From Octadecabacter arcticus 238 (lineage in GTDB: Bacteria > Pseudomonadota > Alphaproteobacteria > Rhodobacterales > Rhodobacteraceae): a stretch of 64,000 bases of DNA. This document shows positions 63,818 through 64,000 of the stretch, in pieces. Made by a program: the position numbers and the translations under genes. The stretch is from contig NC_020908.1 in NCBI RefSeq assembly GCF_000155735.2, positions 1,493,001-1,557,000 of the forward strand, written 5' to 3'. The notes beneath the pieces were generated by a model. The model was given only the letters and a program-made list of their open reading frames with translations, made no database searches and was not told the origin of the DNA. Position 1 is the stretch's first letter. Every line of letters starts with the position of its first letter.

Positions 63818-64000
63818 ATGTCGGTCGCACTTTGGTATTACGTCGAAAACGGTGCCCGCATCGGACCCGTTGAGGCCACAGAGATCGAGCGATTGATCGG
63901 CCTGAAAGCGATCACACGCGACACGCTTGTGTGGGAGGACGGCATGTAGGATTGGATGGCCGCTTTACAACACTTTTCATTTGCAGATGCGCCACCGTCC
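63818..64000 (+). pseudogene. GYF_2-type protein gene with a premature TAG, cut by the window edge
   Basis: From ATG 63818 the frame reads SVALWYYVENGARIGPVEAT and DTLVWEDGM, the signature of GYF_2 (DUF4339) domains that bind peptides and often precede membrane segments. A TAG at 63947-63949 stands where Gln is expected (GM-stop-DWMAAL); the frame continues to the window end. The stop would leave only half the domain. Confidence 0.7.

Overview
The window looks like a chromosomal segment of an alphaproteobacterium of the Rhodobacteraceae (Roseobacter group). The evidence is the cckA and rlmE gene types, a GTTC-N7-GTTC LexA box, an alpha-glucoside (agl) operon, a CUT2 sugar-transport cluster and many family-typical small proteins. 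The density of insertion sequences (IS256 x2, IS3-type x4 or more, IS110, IS630, IS21, IS30, IS66, IS200 and an IS481-like element x2) and of freshly broken genes resembles the IS-rich polar genus Octadecabacter. That genus guess is inference only.

Region by region. 1-6.2 kb: an integrated element read on the minus strand, made of a tyrosine integrase, an AlpA-type regulator, a winged-helix protein, a HTH protein, an exported trypsin-like protease and two Cys-rich small proteins. 6.4-9.7 kb: an IS200-type element, then a second integrase split by an IS256 copy with 8-base target duplications. 9.8-13.5 kb: small hypothetical genes, an XRE regulator, a cobalamin riboswitch with bluB, and a LexA-controlled small Zn-ribbon gene. 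13.5-14.7 kb is poorly coding and partly AT-rich. 14.7-22.4 kb: a decapitated AAA ATPase followed by a pile of transposable elements.

22.4-38.05 kb is the functional highlight: two divergent transcription units for uptake and breakdown of an unidentified, probably sugar- or polyol-like compound. Leftward: a CUT2 ABC transporter (binding protein, two permeases, ATPase), an SDR dehydrogenase, a 3-hydroxyisobutyrate-dehydrogenase-like enzyme and a ThuA-like protein. Rightward: a cytoplasmic regulator made of a winged helix fused to a solute-binding-protein domain, a second SDR and an M24/DddP-like protein lacking one metal ligand. After a terminator follow a TPP-dependent E1 alpha/beta pair, a short E2-like lipoyl protein and an aldehyde dehydrogenase. 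The enzyme set suggests oxidation of the substrate to an acyloin or 2-oxo compound, C-C cleavage to an acyl-CoA plus an aldehyde, and oxidation of the aldehyde.

38.7-45.4 kb is a second mobile-element pile: an IS3 element with another IS3 element inside it, IS21, and the second IS256 copy. 45.5-47.5 kb holds an H-NS-type gene and a MerR/cation-efflux pair with a textbook 19-base-spacer promoter. 48-51.6 kb is core (an RsmB-type methyltransferase and cckA). 51.6-63 kb was a glucoside locus (glk, GH1 beta-glucosidase, LacI regulator, agl operon). IS insertions and deletions have beheaded the LacI gene, removed aglE/aglF and the start of aglG, and split aglK; the alpha-glucosidase carries two in-frame stop codons. 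rlmE and a broken GYF-type gene close the window.
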